A stretch of 64,000 bases of DNA from Acidobacteriota bacterium (GTDB taxonomy: Bacteria; Acidobacteriota; Vicinamibacteria; Vicinamibacterales; JAKQTR01), in NCBI GenBank assembly GCA_029562975.1, contig JAKQTR010000006.1:33283-97282 (forward strand), read 5' to 3'. The notes under the pieces are model-generated. The model was not told the DNA's origin, ran no database searches, and saw only the letters and a list, made by a program, of their open reading frames with translations. Shown here piece after piece: positions 8,331 to 22,211 of this stretch. How positions within the stretch are numbered: the stretch's first letter is position 1; each line of letters opens with the position of its first letter. Position numbers and translations under genes: made by a program.

Positions 8331-8906
8331 ATGCGCGTCATCGCGGGCCGGTACAAGGGCCGCCGGCTGGCGCAGCCGGCCTGGCCGGGGCTTCGGCCCA
8401 CGTCGGACCGGCTCAAGGAGTCGGTGTTCGCCATCCTCGAGCCCGTGCTCGAGGGGGCGCGGGTGCTGGACGGGTTTGCCGGGTCCGGGGCGCTGGGCAT
8501 CGAGGCGTTGAGCCGAGGGGCGTCGGAGGTGGTCTTCGTGGACGGGGACGCACGCGCGGCGGCGCTCATCGCGCGCAACCTGGCGCACTGCGGCATCACG
8601 CAGGGCTATGTTATGATGCGCGCCGAATTCGCGCAGGCGCTCGGCCGGCTGCCCGCCGGCACGCGGTTCGATCTCGCCCTGTTGGATCCCCCGTATGATC
8701 ATGCGGGCCTGGACGCCGCGCTTGCCGCCGCCGCGGGACGGATGGCGGAGGGCGGCGTGATCGTGCTCGAGCACGCGACCCGGCGGCGGCCGCCCGGGCG
8801 GGCGGGCCGGTTTGCGGCGGGACGGCTCGTGTCCGCCGGCGACAGCAGCGTGACGTTCTACCGCGAGGCGCCGGCTCCGGCCGCCAGCGGGAGGGAGGGT
8901 CCATGA
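8331..8906 (+). CDS. rsmD: 16S rRNA (guanine966-N2)-methyltransferase RsmD
   Basis: A 191-residue SAM-dependent methyltransferase acting on assembled 30S particles. It shows the conserved N-terminus MRVIAGRYKGRRL, RPTSDRLKESVF (residues 24-35), the SAM loop LDGFAGSGALGIEALSRG and the catalytic LDPPYD (DPPY). The C-terminus has a short Pro/Ala tail. Its stop overlaps the coaD start in ATGA; the rsmD-coaD pairing is found in many bacteria. Confidence 0.95.
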   Translation: MRVIAGRYKGRRLAQPAWPGLRPTSDRLKESVFAILEPVLEGARVLDGFAGSGALGIEALSRGASEVVFVDGDARAAALIARNLAHCGITQGYVMMRAEFAQALGRLPAGTRFDLALLDPPYDHAGLDAALAAAAGRMAEGGVIVLEHATRRRPPGRAGRFAAGRLVSAGDSSVTFYREAPAPAASGREGP

Positions 8907-9400
8907 GCACACCTCGCGAACGGGTGGCCGTCTATCCCGGGTCGTTCGACCCGCTCACGAACGGGCACGTGGACATCATCCTGCGTGGGGCGCGCCTCTT
9001 CGACCGGATCGTTGTCGCGATCCTGCGGCACGCCGAGAAGACCCCCCTGTTCTCGGCGGCGGAGCGCGTCGCGATGGCGACCGAGGTGTTCCAGGATCAC
9101 CCGAACGTCGAAGTCGAGTCCTTCGACGGGCTGCTGGTCGACTACGCCGAGCGGCGGCGGGCGCTGGCGATTGTGCGGGGACTGCGCGCGGTGTCGGACT
9201 TCGAGTACGAGCTGCAGATGGCGCTGATGAACCGCCGGCTGGGCCCGGCCATCGAGACCGTGTTCATGATGCCGGCCGAGCAGTACACGTACGTCAGTTC
9301 GCGGCTGGTCAAGGAGGTCTTCGCCCTGGGCGCGCCGGTGACCGGCCTCGTGCCCGACCTGGTGGAGGCGCGCCTCCGCCAGAAGCGCGCGCGGTCCTAG
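8903..9400 (+). CDS. coaD: Pantetheine-phosphate adenylyltransferase (CoA synthesis)
   Basis: A 165-residue enzyme of normal length that transfers AMP from ATP to 4'-phosphopantetheine, the penultimate step of coenzyme A synthesis. It has the nucleotidyltransferase motif AVYPGSFDPLTNGH (T/HxGH near residue 20), RGLRAVSDFEYELQMALMNR and the second ATP motif YVSSRLVKE. Translationally coupled to rsmD. Confidence 0.96.
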   Translation: MSTPRERVAVYPGSFDPLTNGHVDIILRGARLFDRIVVAILRHAEKTPLFSAAERVAMATEVFQDHPNVEVESFDGLLVDYAERRRALAIVRGLRAVSDFEYELQMALMNRRLGPAIETVFMMPAEQYTYVSSRLVKEVFALGAPVTGLVPDLVEARLRQKRARS

Positions 9401-9402
9401 GC

Positions 9403-9408
9403 TATAGT
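9403..9408 (+). promoter_or_regulatory. Possible -10 element upstream of the aminotransferase gene
   Basis: TATAGT directly after the coaD stop, followed by GGGGCG, 65 nt upstream of the aminotransferase ATG. No convincing -35. The same ATAGTGGGGCG string recurs at the metK promoter. Confidence 0.35.
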
Positions 9409-9472
9409 GGGGCGCCGCCCCGCGGGCCGCGGTGCGGCCCGACCTTCCGAACACGCACAGACAGGAGCCACC

Positions 9473-10690
9473 ATGAGCGTCAGTGAGCTGGCCGGAGCCA
9501 TCATCGAGTCGCCGACGCTGCGGCTGAACGAGGAGGCGCGGCTGCTGCGGGAGCGCGGCGAGCCGGTCATTCACCTCGGGATCGGGGAGCCCAAGAACAA
9601 GACGCCCATCACCGCCATCCTGAGTTCGGCGGCGAAGCTGAGCCAGGGCGACGTGAAGTACTGCCCGTCCGACGGCCTGCCGTCGCTGAAGAAGGCGATC
9701 ATCCGGTACACCGAGGAAGCGTACGACAAGGTCGTCGCGCCGGAGAACGTCATCGTGTCCTCGGGCGCCAAGCAGGCGATCTTCAACGTGCTGTACACGC
9801 TGCTCAACCCGCAGGACGAAGTGATCATCCTCGCGCCGTACTGGGTGAGCTACCCGGAGATGGTCAAGATGGTCTACGGCGTGCCCGTCATCGTCACGCC
9901 CGAGGATGGGAGCTTCCACCCGCGCATGGCGGACATCGAGCGGGCGGTCAGCTCCTCGACGAAGGCCATCATCGTGAACAGCCCGAACAACCCGAGCGGC
10001 GTGGTGTACCGGGAGGCGTTCATCGCGGAGATCGTCGAGTTCTGCGAGCGGAAGAAGATCTATCTGATCATGGACGACATCTACCACAAGCTCGTCTTCG
10101 ACGGGCGCGCGGCGCCGCCGTGCTACCGCTTCACGACGAAGCCGCTGGAGGACTCGCGCCTCATCGTGATCAACGGCATCGCGAAGCTCTACGGCATGAC
10201 GGGCTTCCGGATCGGCTGGTGCGTCGCGCCGCGGCGGATCGTCTCCGTGATCAACAACGTCCAGGCGCAGACCACTTCGTGCGCGTCGCCGGTCATGCAG
10301 GCGGGGGCGGAAGGCGCGCTGCTCGGCCTGCAGAGCTTCGTCGAGTCGCTGCGCCTGACGATCCAGAACAACCGCGACGTGGTGATGCGCGAGCTGGGCT
10401 CGTTCAACGGCGTGAAGACGCAGAAGCCGGACGGCACCTTCTACTGCCTGCCCGACTTCCGGGCCTACAGCCAGGACTCCGTCGAGCTGTCGGGGTTCCT
10501 GCTGAAGAAGGCCCTGGTGGTGACCGTGCCGGGGCGCGAGTTCGGCATGGAGGGGCACCTGCGGCTGAGCTTCGCCGGCACGGTGAAGGACGTGACCGAG
10601 GGCATCGCCCGGATCAAGTGGGCGCTCGACCCGACCTCCCCCAACGACATCTACATCGGCGACAAGCGCCTGATCAGGGACTGGCGATGA
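9473..10690 (+). CDS. Class I PLP-dependent aminotransferase (aspartate/aromatic type)
   Basis: A 405-residue fold-type I aminotransferase. It contains the cofactor-binding [10 protein letters not shown], the NSPNNPSG motif, [10 protein letters not shown], and the PLP lysine in [16 protein letters not shown]; the C-terminal substrate arginine lies in HLRLSFAG. It belongs to the broad AspC/AAT-I group, and the exact amino donor cannot be read from sequence. ATG at 9473 with GGAG 6 nt upstream; the open frame upstream is not coding. The stop overlaps pckA (ATGA). With PEP carboxykinase it would link aspartate, oxaloacetate and PEP. Confidence 0.9.
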   Translation: MSVSELAGAIIESPTLRLNEEARLLRERGEPVIHLGIGEPKNKTPITAILSSAAKLSQGDVKYCPSDGLPSLKKAIIRYTEEAYDKVVAPENVIVSSGAKQAIFNVLYTLLNPQDEVIILAPYWVSYPEMVKMVYGVPVIVTPEDGSFHPRMADIERAVSSSTKAIIVNSPNNPSGVVYREAFIAEIVEFCERKKIYLIMDDIYHKLVFDGRAAPPCYRFTTKPLEDSRLIVINGIAKLYGMTGFRIGWCVAPRRIVSVINNVQAQTTSCASPVMQAGAEGALLGLQSFVESLRLTIQNNRDVVMRELGSFNGVKTQKPDGTFYCLPDFRAYSQDSVELSGFLLKKALVVTVPGREFGMEGHLRLSFAGTVKDVTEGIARIKWALDPTSPNDIYIGDKRLIRDWR

Positions 10691-12327
10691 TCAACCTCCT
10701 CGACATCAAGACGCCCGCGCGGCCGCAGGCGGCGGCGCTCAAGAGCGACTACGGGCTCGAACACCACGGCCTCTACAACCTGGGCGGCGTGTACTGGAAC
10801 CTCCCGGCCGAGGGCCTCTACGAGGAGATCGTCTTCCGGCGCGAGGGCGCAATCACCCGCGGCGGAGCGATCGTCCTCAGCACGGGCCGGCACACCGCGC
10901 GGTCGGCGAACGACAAGTTCATCGTGCGCGAGCCCTCGACGGAGGACCACGTCTGGTGGGGGCAGTACAACCGCCCCTTCGCGCCGGACAAGTTCGGCGA
11001 GCTCTTCTCGCGCATGCAGGGCTTCCTGCAGGGGCGCGACCTGTTCGTCCAGGACTGCTTCGTCGGCGCCGACCCCGAGTACCGCATGCCGGTGCGCATC
11101 ATCACCGAGTTCGCCTGGCACAGCCTCTTCGCGCGCAACATGTTCATCGTCCCGAGGACGCTCGAGGAGTACCGGCGCCACGTGCCGGACTTCACTGTCA
11201 TCTGCTGCCCGGCCTTCAAGGGCATCCAGCAGATCGACGCGACCGCGTCGGACACGGTCATCGTCCTCGACTTCAGCCAGCGGCTGTGCCTCATCGGCAA
11301 CACGGGGTACGGCGGCGAGATCAAGAAGGCCGTGTTCACGGTCATGAACTACCTCATGCCGCTGCAGGGCGTGTTCCCGATGCACTCGTCGGCCAACGTC
11401 GGCGCGGGCGGCGACGTCGCCGTGTTCTTCGGCCTGTCGGGCACGGGCAAGACGACCCTCTCGGCCGATCCGGGCCGCGGGCTCATCGGCGACGACGAGC
11501 ACGGCTGGAGCGACAACGGCGTCTTCAACTTCGAGGGCGGCTGCTACGCGAAGGTCATCCAGCTGTCCGAGTCGGCGGAGCCGCAGATCTACGCGACGAC
11601 GCACCGGTTCGGCACGATCCTCGAGAACGTCGTCTTCGACCCGGTCACCCGGATGATCGACCTCGACGACCCGGCGCTGACCGAGAACACCCGGGCGTCG
11701 TACCCCCTCGAGTTCATCGGCAACGCGCTCGCCGAGAAGCGGGCGGGGCACCCGAAGAACGTGATCTTCCTCACCTGCGACGCGTCGGGCGTCATGCCGC
11801 CGATTGCGAGGCTCTCGGTCGACCAGGCCCGCTACCAGTTCATCTCGGGCTACACCTCCAAGATCGCCGGCACCGAGGTCGGCCTCGGCAAGGAGCCCGA
11901 GATCACGTTCAGCACCTGCTTCGGCGCGCCGTTCATGGTCCACCAGCCCGACTTCTACGCCCGCCTCCTCAAGGAGAAGGTCCTGCGGTACGGCGCCGAC
12001 TGCTGGCTCGTCAACACCGGCTGGGTGGGCGGCCCGTACGGCGTCGGCAAGCGCATCAGCATCCGCCACACGCGGGCCATGCTCAACGCCGCGCTCGGCG
12101 GGCAGCTGCGCGACGTCGAGTACCAGACGGACCCGATCTTCGGGTTCCAGGTGCCCAGGACCTGCCCCGGCGTGCCCGACCAGGTGCTCGACCCGGCGGC
12201 CTCGTGGCCGAACCGCGAGCTGTACGTCCAGCGGTACCGCCAGCTGGCGGCGCGCTTCATCGACAACTTCAAGAAGTTCGACACGGTGGAGGCGCGCGAG
12301 GTGGAGCAGGCGGGGCCGCGGCTGTAG
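10687..12327 (+). CDS. pckA: Phosphoenolpyruvate carboxykinase (ATP)
   Basis: A 546-residue gluconeogenic enzyme converting oxaloacetate and ATP to PEP, CO2 and ADP. The ATP-type class is shown by [24 protein letters not shown], the kinase-1a loop [11 protein letters not shown], the metal-binding [18 protein letters not shown] and the late [15 protein letters not shown]. Length and motifs agree with the ATP rather than the GTP family. The start overlaps the aminotransferase stop, supporting an oxaloacetate-handling operon. It is followed by a 311-nt spacer before rho. Confidence 0.97.
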   Translation: MINLLDIKTPARPQAAALKSDYGLEHHGLYNLGGVYWNLPAEGLYEEIVFRREGAITRGGAIVLSTGRHTARSANDKFIVREPSTEDHVWWGQYNRPFAPDKFGELFSRMQGFLQGRDLFVQDCFVGADPEYRMPVRIITEFAWHSLFARNMFIVPRTLEEYRRHVPDFTVICCPAFKGIQQIDATASDTVIVLDFSQRLCLIGNTGYGGEIKKAVFTVMNYLMPLQGVFPMHSSANVGAGGDVAVFFGLSGTGKTTLSADPGRGLIGDDEHGWSDNGVFNFEGGCYAKVIQLSESAEPQIYATTHRFGTILENVVFDPVTRMIDLDDPALTENTRASYPLEFIGNALAEKRAGHPKNVIFLTCDASGVMPPIARLSVDQARYQFISGYTSKIAGTEVGLGKEPEITFSTCFGAPFMVHQPDFYARLLKEKVLRYGADCWLVNTGWVGGPYGVGKRISIRHTRAMLNAALGGQLRDVEYQTDPIFGFQVPRTCPGVPDQVLDPAASWPNRELYVQRYRQLAARFIDNFKKFDTVEAREVEQAGPRL

Positions 12328-12638
12328 GACACGAGCAAGGCACCAGGCGCCGGAGCCCGGCATCGGTCACGGCGCCACGGCGCCTCGGAGCGCCTTATCG
12401 AGTTCCCCGCCTCAAGGGCCTGCGGGCGCCGCTGACGCGCTCGGCTCTCGTGCGCCCGCGCCCGGCCCGCACGGGCACTCCCGGCGCGCCGGGTGAGCGA
12501 GTTGACGGCGCGAATGGCCTGCTCTATAGTGAGGGGGCCAGGCAACCCCCGCGTCTATCCGGGCGGCGGGGCCCTTCCACCCCGCGAGTAACGACCGCTC
12601 GTCACGGACCAACCGCATCGACGCTTCGAGCCGAACCC
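12328..12638. other. Spacer and leader between pckA and rho
   Basis: No credible ORF. The left half has nested GGCGCC palindromes (12346-12376) that may end the pckA transcript. The right half carries the rho promoter (12502-12530) and a leader of about 100 nt. That leader contains a 6-bp hairpin (GCGGGG 12566-12571 with CCCCGC 12580-12585) that could compete with the CCCCCGCG at 12546-12553. Leader regulation of rho is common elsewhere, but no leader peptide is visible here. Confidence 0.5.
12502..12530 (+). promoter_or_regulatory. sigma-70 promoter of rho
   Basis: -35 TTGACG (12502-12507), 17-bp spacer, -10 TATAGT (12525-12530): 5/6 and 5/6 to consensus, 108 nt before the rho ATG. One of the clearest promoters in the window. 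Confidence 0.7.
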
Positions 12639-14096
<1,458 letters not shown>

Positions 14097-14134
14097 CGGC
14101 GAAGACAGCCGACAACCGGGAGGTCCGGGCTTTC

Positions 14135-16276
14135 GTGCCCCGAGCAAGCGGACGGCCCGCTGGCCGCGACCCGAACGAAGCCCCGGCGGGGCGGGTGTCT
14201 CCCGAGGGCCGCGCTCGTGCGCGGCGCCGTTGCGCGGCGGCGGCGTGCGCGCTGCTGATGGCAGGGGCGTGCGGGGGCCGGCAGGCTCCCGGTCCCGCGC
14301 CCGCCTCGGGCAGAGCGGCCGGGGGGCCGCGGCCGTCGATTCTGCTCGTCACCCTGGACACGACCCGGGCGGACGCCGTTGGCCCCGACGCCGTGGGGAT
14401 TGAGACCCCGTCTTTCAACGCCGTGGCCCGGCGGGGGCGCGCGTTCCGCCAGGCATACACGGCGGTTCCCGAGACGCTTCCTGCGCACGCGACGATGTTG
14501 ACGGGCCTGTACCCCGGCGGCCACGGCGTGCACGAGAACGGCCGGCCGCTCGATTCGTCGCATGCCCTGGTTGCCGAGCACCTCGAGCGGGCCGGCTACC
14601 GCACGGCGGCGTTCGTGTCGTCGTTCATCCTGGCGCGGCGCTTCGGGCTGGCGCGCGGCTTCGGCACCTACGACGATCGCCTGCCCGAGGGCCGGCTGGA
14701 ACGGCCGGCCGCCGACGTGACCGACGCCGCGATCCGCTACCTCGCGGCGGGCGACGGGGCGCAGGGGGCGCCGCTGTTCCTCTGGGTGCACTACTTCGAC
14801 CCGCATCATCCGTACGAGCCGCCCGAGCCCTTCCGCACGCGCTTTGCGGGGCGGCCCTACCTCGGGGAAGTCGCTGCGATGGATGCCTCGCTCGGCCGCC
14901 TCGTGTCCGCCTTCGAGGCGCACGCCCCGGGGGAGAAGGCCGTCATCCTCGCGGGCGACCACGGCGAGGGTCTCGGCGAGCACGGGGAGGCGCTCCACGG
15001 GAACCTGCTCTACCAGGCGACGATGCGCGTGCCGCTCGTCGTCTCGGGGCCGGGCCTGGAGCCGGGGCCCGTCGATGCGCCCGTCAGCGTCCGACGGGTG
15101 TTTCACACGATCCTCGACCTGGCCGGGCTGGATCCGTCAGACAGCCTCCGCACGTCCCGGGGCGAGGTGGTGCTGGGCGAGGCGATGAAGCCGTTTCTGA
15201 ACTACGGCTGGCAGCCGCAGACGATGGCCGTCGAAGGGCGGCACAAGTCGATCCTCGCCGGACGCCTGGAGATGTACGACGTCGTCGGCGATCCGGGGGA
15301 GACGCGCGATCTGGCCGACGAGGCCCAGCGGCCGCTTGTTCCCGCGGCGTTGCGCGACTACCCGGTTCCGTCGCCTGGCGCCGCCCGGCCGACCGCCGCG
15401 CTGGATGCCGACGCGCGCCGCGCGCTCGCGAGCCTCGGCTACGTCAGCGCTGCGGCCGCGCCGGTCGTCCGGAAGGGCGCACCGCGCCCGGCGGACATGA
15501 CGCGCCTCTTCGACGCCCTCGAGCGGGCGTCGGACTTGTTCGTCCGGGAGGAGTACGCAGCCGTCGTGCCCGTCCTCGAGCAGATCCTGGCGGCCGACGC
15601 GTTCAACCTGGACGCCGTGCTGCGGCTGGCGACGGCGCACTCGGCGCTCGGGCACGACGCGAAGGCGCTGGCGGCCTTCAGGCGGGCGCAGGAACTGGCG
15701 CCCCGGTCCGCGGACGTCGGGATGTACCTCGGGCTCCACCTCGCGAAAGGCAGGGACTGGGAACGCGCCATCCCGCTGCTCGAGCAGGCCGCGCTGGAGT
15801 TCCCTGATCGCGTTCCGGCGCTGGAGGGGTTGGCTGGCATCAGGGAGCGGCAGGGCCGCATCGACGACGCGATCGACCTGCGCCGGCGCCTCGCGGTGCT
15901 CCGGCCGCCGGCCGCCGCCGAACTGGTGCGCCTGGGCGATCTCGCGATGAGCCGCGGCAGTACCCAGATCGCGCTGGAGGCGTTCGAGGCAGCCCGAGCG
16001 CAGCAGGGCGGGGCCTTCGCTCGGGACCTGGAGCTTGGGCTGCTCTACATGGATGCGCATCGGCTGGACGATGCGCGCGCGGCGCTCGACCGGGTGCCCT
16101 TGTCGCACCCGGAGTACCCGGTGGCGCTCTTCAAACGGGCTCAGCTGAGCGTGATGCTCGACGAGCCCGACAAGGCCGCGCGGATTGCCGCCGCCAGACG
16201 GGGCGCTGATGCCGCAACGCGCGAGCTCATCGCGCGGGAGCGGCTGTTCCAGAACGTCCGCCAGCCCTTACCCTGA
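14135..16276 (+). CDS. Sulfatase-fold hydrolase with C-terminal TPR repeats
   Basis: A 713-residue exported protein. A hydrophobic segment near residues 33-46 ends in LLMAGAC, a marginal lipobox, so it may be a lipoprotein. Residues 68-400 are an alkaline-phosphatase/sulfatase fold with metal ligands in TLDTTRAD (73-80) and AGDHGEGLGEHGE. The nucleophile position, where sulfatases have Cys or Ser for formylglycine (C/S-x-P), reads T114-L-P, so a Thr nucleophile and a phosphotransferase or phosphodiesterase activity are possible. Residues about 500-700 are TPR-like helices. The GTG at 14135 has GGGAGG 13 nt upstream; a GTG 57 nt downstream would still retain the signal. Converges with the receptor gene. 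Confidence 0.8.
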   Translation: MPRASGRPAGRDPNEAPAGRVSPEGRARARRRCAAAACALLMAGACGGRQAPGPAPASGRAAGGPRPSILLVTLDTTRADAVGPDAVGIETPSFNAVARRGRAFRQAYTAVPETLPAHATMLTGLYPGGHGVHENGRPLDSSHALVAEHLERAGYRTAAFVSSFILARRFGLARGFGTYDDRLPEGRLERPAADVTDAAIRYLAAGDGAQGAPLFLWVHYFDPHHPYEPPEPFRTRFAGRPYLGEVAAMDASLGRLVSAFEAHAPGEKAVILAGDHGEGLGEHGEALHGNLLYQATMRVPLVVSGPGLEPGPVDAPVSVRRVFHTILDLAGLDPSDSLRTSRGEVVLGEAMKPFLNYGWQPQTMAVEGRHKSILAGRLEMYDVVGDPGETRDLADEAQRPLVPAALRDYPVPSPGAARPTAALDADARRALASLGYVSAAAAPVVRKGAPRPADMTRLFDALERASDLFVREEYAAVVPVLEQILAADAFNLDAVLRLATAHSALGHDAKALAAFRRAQELAPRSADVGMYLGLHLAKGRDWERAIPLLEQAALEFPDRVPALEGLAGIRERQGRIDDAIDLRRRLAVLRPPAAAELVRLGDLAMSRGSTQIALEAFEAARAQQGGAFARDLELGLLYMDAHRLDDARAALDRVPLSHPEYPVALFKRAQLSVMLDEPDKAARIAAARRGADAATRELIARERLFQNVRQPLP

Positions 16277-16303
16277 GGGGCAGCGGCCGCGTACAGACGA
16301 CGA

Positions 16304-16327
16304 GCCCGGCGGCACCGGCCGCCGGGC
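16304..16327. terminator. Hairpin between converging genes
   Basis: Perfect 10-bp stem GCCCGGCGGC / GCCGCCGGGC with an ACCG loop, 28 nt after the sulfatase stop and 108 nt from the receptor stop. Downstream bases are C/T-rich without a true T run, so this is terminator-like rather than a textbook intrinsic terminator. Confidence 0.45.
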
Positions 16328-16434
16328 CCCTTCCTGCCTCTTCCTGGCTTCCCGCCTTCGTCGAGCGAACAGCCGGCCGCCTTGGGCGCGGCGGGCCGCC
16401 TCGTTACCCTCCGACTGTCCGCGCTCGACGCCTT

Positions 16435-19353
16435 TCAGAACTGACAGCGCACCGCAATCTGAACCCGCCGCGGATCCATGTACAGCCTGGGCGTGCCGAA
16501 CAGCGTGCTGTGCGCGCTCGGCTGATAGCTGTAGCCGGTCTGCTTGTCGAGCACGTTGAACAGGTCGATCGCAACCTGGACGCTCGTCCGGCGGTAGATG
16601 CGCAGGTTCTGCGTGTAATTGAGGTCCACCTGGTAGTGCGTCGGGGTGCGCCGCGAGCCGGCTTTCTCGGCGTAGCGCGACGTGTCGCTGGTGCTCGTTG
16701 TCAGCAGAATGTACGGTTCGTAGCTCCACTTCTCCCACGGCTGGCCGGACTGCAGGATGCCGTAGGCGCCGAGGCTTGCGTGCCACGGGAGCTGGTAGTA
16801 GCCGTACAGCTTGAGCGACGCCGGGCGGTCGCCGCGCAGCGTGCCGTCGCGGAAGTCCCACAACTGGCGGCCCGCACCGTCGCCGATGTTCGACGATCCG
16901 ATGAAGATGTTCTGGTCGTTGTCGGTCGTCGAATTGTCCTGGTCGAAGTTGCCCACGTACCGGCTCCACGTGAACGACCCGCGCAGGTACGCGTTCTTCG
17001 GCCGCCACTCCGACTCCACCGTCGCTTCGTAGTACTTCGTATAGGCGCCGTCGAGCTCGGCGATGACGTAGGTCGAGCCGCTGCCGATCTGGGCCAGCTT
17101 CGCCGAGAGATCCGGGACGTACAGCTCGCGCGGGATCCCCGCGGGCGGGTTGAACAGGATCCGCCCGTTGTTGTTGGTGTCCTCCCAGAAGTGGGCTCCC
17201 TTGCGGTAGCGGAAGTACGCGCGACCGGTCAACGCCTGGGTGAACTGCTTGGACGTGCCCGCCAGGTACTCCGTGATCGTGCGTGGCGTCAGGCCGTCCG
17301 CGAACAGCTTGCCGGAGGACGACAGCGTCATCGTGTTGCCGTAGTAATTGCCGGCCTGATCGAAGTAGGCGTTGACCTGCGCGCCGGCGATGTTGCGGTC
17401 CCATGCCGCCGCACGGGGCAGCGAGCTGGCCGCGGGGTTGTACGTCGCGAAGCTCGCATAGACGATGTCCGTCCCGTTGTAGGCCCACGTGAGGCCCACG
17501 CGCGGCTGGATCATCTTCTTGAAGGGGATGGTGTACATCTTGTACTTGTTGCCCGGCGCGAGGCTGAAGCCGGACAGCGTGGACGCGTCGTTCTTCAACC
17601 CCTGGCCGTACAGCACATCCTTGCTGGCCAGCACCCCGAGGTTGAGCGACAGGTTCTTCCACGCGATCGTGTCGTTCAGCTCGATGTTGTAGGACACGTA
17701 CTCCGAGTGAATCTTGGGGACCTGGCCCGTGGTCTGCTGGAGGTAGATCGCCTGGTAGTAGGCGTTCACACCGCCGACCCCCGCGCTCGCGAGGCGCCCG
17801 CCTGGGACCGAGATTGACCCCCATCCGTTCGAGCTGCGCTTCAGGTCCTCCGAGTCGATGTACCACTGGAATCCGGCATGGATGTCGTGGCGCACGCTGC
17901 TGCCCACCGTAAGGTTGTAGGCGACCTGGGCCGCGTCTCGGAAGAAGTCGTCCTTGTCGAATTGGGTGTAGTAGCCGACCGTCCCGCCGCCGGTCCGCGC
18001 GCCGTTGGAGAGGTACCCGTAGCGCTCGATGATCGGCGCGACGAACGCGTTGTAGGCATCCTGGCCTGCGACCGGGGTCGGCACCGAGAGCTGGCCGACC
18101 TTGTCCAGGTTGTTGAGGTCGAGCTTGGTGCCCGCGACCAGGCTCGGCGTGACGTTGGCCACGAAGTCCGGCCGGCCCTGCGTCGGGTACTTGAAGTGGG
18201 TGTACTTGAAGGACGCGAAGCTCCTGGCATTGATGACCCACGAGCCCTCGGCCGTCCCGATCCGCTGCCAGGTTTCGTAGCCGGCGCCCGTCGTCGACGC
18301 CACCGCCTGCCCGAAGCTGGTGCCGGTCTCGAGGCGGTGGGATTCCCGCCAGGTGACGTTCAAGAGGACGGAGTTGGCCGGGGTGAACGTCAGCTTGCCG
18401 AACCCCTCGTCGCGCGTGCTCTTGTAGTCGGGCAGACTGCCGTACAGGTTCGCCTGGTTGTGGCGCTTGGTCTCGGGCCGGTAGTAGGAACCGTAGAAGA
18501 ACAGCCTGTTCTTGAGGACCGGGCCGCCGATGTTGGCGGTGAGCCAACTGCGGTCACGCTTGTACCGGGAGGGGCTCCCGCTGTTCAGCGTCGCCGCCAT
18601 CGCGTTGCTCTGCAGCTGGAAGCTCAGCATGCCGTGGAAGCTGCTGGTCCCGGACTTGCTCACCGAGTCCACCGAGAACCCGCCCGACCGCTCGAAGTCG
18701 ACGGCCTTCGCGCCGCCCTTGATGGTGGTGACCTGCGCGATGTCGTGCGAGGCCGGATCCGAGGACAGCGTGCCGAAGAGCGGCAGGGTCACGTTCACGC
18801 CGTCGAACTTGTACGTGTTGTCCTGGCCGCTGCCGCCGGCACTCGGGCCGCGGGTGCCATCCTGCGTGTACTGGACGCCGGGGATGAGCTTGATGAGGTC
18901 GCGGTACTCCTGGCCGACCGGGACCGACTGGATGGTCTCCGAGGACACCCCGCTCTTGATCGCCGTCGAGTCCTTCTCGACGGCGGGGACGATGGCGGCC
19001 GTGACCGTGACAGTCTCCGAAACGCCCTGGACGGCCATCCTGATCTCGACGACCGTGTCCTGGCCGAGCTGGACCACCACCTCCCGCTTCACCGTGGTCA
19101 TCCCGGCGAGCGTGAACTCGACCGTGTACCGGCCGGGCGGCAGCGCCGGCATCCGGTACTCGCCCGCGCCGCCCGTCGTCGTCACGCGCGGGGCGGGGAG
19201 CACGTCCGACCGCGCCTCCACGGTGACGCCCGGCAGCACCAGTCCGGACGCGTCCGAGACCCTCCCGTTGATCGTGCCGGTCTGCTGTGCCGCGGCCACG
19301 CCGACCCACAAGCACAGGCATACGCCCGCCGCGAGATCCACCTTCCACCGCAT
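16435..19353 (-). CDS. TonB-dependent receptor with carboxypeptidase-like N-terminal domain
   Basis: A 972-residue outer-membrane protein. A signal peptide ends near VGVAAAQ. Residues about 24-110 form a carboxypeptidase-regulatory-like beta sandwich (GTINGRVSDASGLVLPGVTVEA). A plug domain follows (SVPVGQEYRDLIKLIPGV...), then a long beta-barrel ending in the C-terminal Phe expected of barrel proteins. This is the Oar-like class that is heavily expanded in Acidobacteriota and usually lacks an assigned substrate. ATG at 19353 has GGAGG just upstream. A clear promoter lies at 19431-19459. No exbB/exbD/tonB or surface-lipoprotein partner is adjacent. Confidence 0.9.
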   Translation of the reverse strand: MRWKVDLAAGVCLCLWVGVAAAQQTGTINGRVSDASGLVLPGVTVEARSDVLPAPRVTTTGGAGEYRMPALPPGRYTVEFTLAGMTTVKREVVVQLGQDTVVEIRMAVQGVSETVTVTAAIVPAVEKDSTAIKSGVSSETIQSVPVGQEYRDLIKLIPGVQYTQDGTRGPSAGGSGQDNTYKFDGVNVTLPLFGTLSSDPASHDIAQVTTIKGGAKAVDFERSGGFSVDSVSKSGTSSFHGMLSFQLQSNAMAATLNSGSPSRYKRDRSWLTANIGGPVLKNRLFFYGSYYRPETKRHNQANLYGSLPDYKSTRDEGFGKLTFTPANSVLLNVTWRESHRLETGTSFGQAVASTTGAGYETWQRIGTAEGSWVINARSFASFKYTHFKYPTQGRPDFVANVTPSLVAGTKLDLNNLDKVGQLSVPTPVAGQDAYNAFVAPIIERYGYLSNGARTGGGTVGYYTQFDKDDFFRDAAQVAYNLTVGSSVRHDIHAGFQWYIDSEDLKRSSNGWGSISVPGGRLASAGVGGVNAYYQAIYLQQTTGQVPKIHSEYVSYNIELNDTIAWKNLSLNLGVLASKDVLYGQGLKNDASTLSGFSLAPGNKYKMYTIPFKKMIQPRVGLTWAYNGTDIVYASFATYNPAASSLPRAAAWDRNIAGAQVNAYFDQAGNYYGNTMTLSSSGKLFADGLTPRTITEYLAGTSKQFTQALTGRAYFRYRKGAHFWEDTNNNGRILFNPPAGIPRELYVPDLSAKLAQIGSGSTYVIAELDGAYTKYYEATVESEWRPKNAYLRGSFTWSRYVGNFDQDNSTTDNDQNIFIGSSNIGDGAGRQLWDFRDGTLRGDRPASLKLYGYYQLPWHASLGAYGILQSGQPWEKWSYEPYILLTTSTSDTSRYAEKAGSRRTPTHYQVDLNYTQNLRIYRRTSVQVAIDLFNVLDKQTGYSYQPSAHSTLFGTPRLYMDPRRVQIAVRCQF

Positions 19354-19430
19354 GGCTCCCTCCAGTAGGAACGGCTCCTGGACCGCGCGCGCCGGGGGCG
19401 TGCGCATCCTGGACTGAACAGGTTGCGCGC

Positions 19431-19459
19431 ATCCTAGCGCCGCGCCGGCCCGGCGTCAA
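19431..19459 (-). promoter_or_regulatory. sigma-70 promoter of the TonB-dependent receptor gene
   Basis: Minus strand: -35 TTGACG (19459-19454), 17-bp spacer, -10 TAGGAT (19436-19431). It would give a leader of about 70 nt that contains the near-direct repeat GCGCATCCT. Confidence 0.6.
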
Positions 19460-19576
19460 TCGATCGGCGCGGTCTGACCGGGATAGGCGCCGGCGGCGCC
19501 GGCGTGCGGCGGGGCAGTCGCGTGCCGGCCGGCCGGCGACGGACGGGCGCCGGCCCGGGCTGGCGCCCGCCCTGGC

Positions 19577-22201
<2,625 letters not shown>

Positions 22202-22211
22202 GGCGTCCGGA

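Noticed and set aside
6093..8912. 939-codon minus-strand ORF
   Set aside because: Antisense shadow of recG and rsmD with no recognisable domain.
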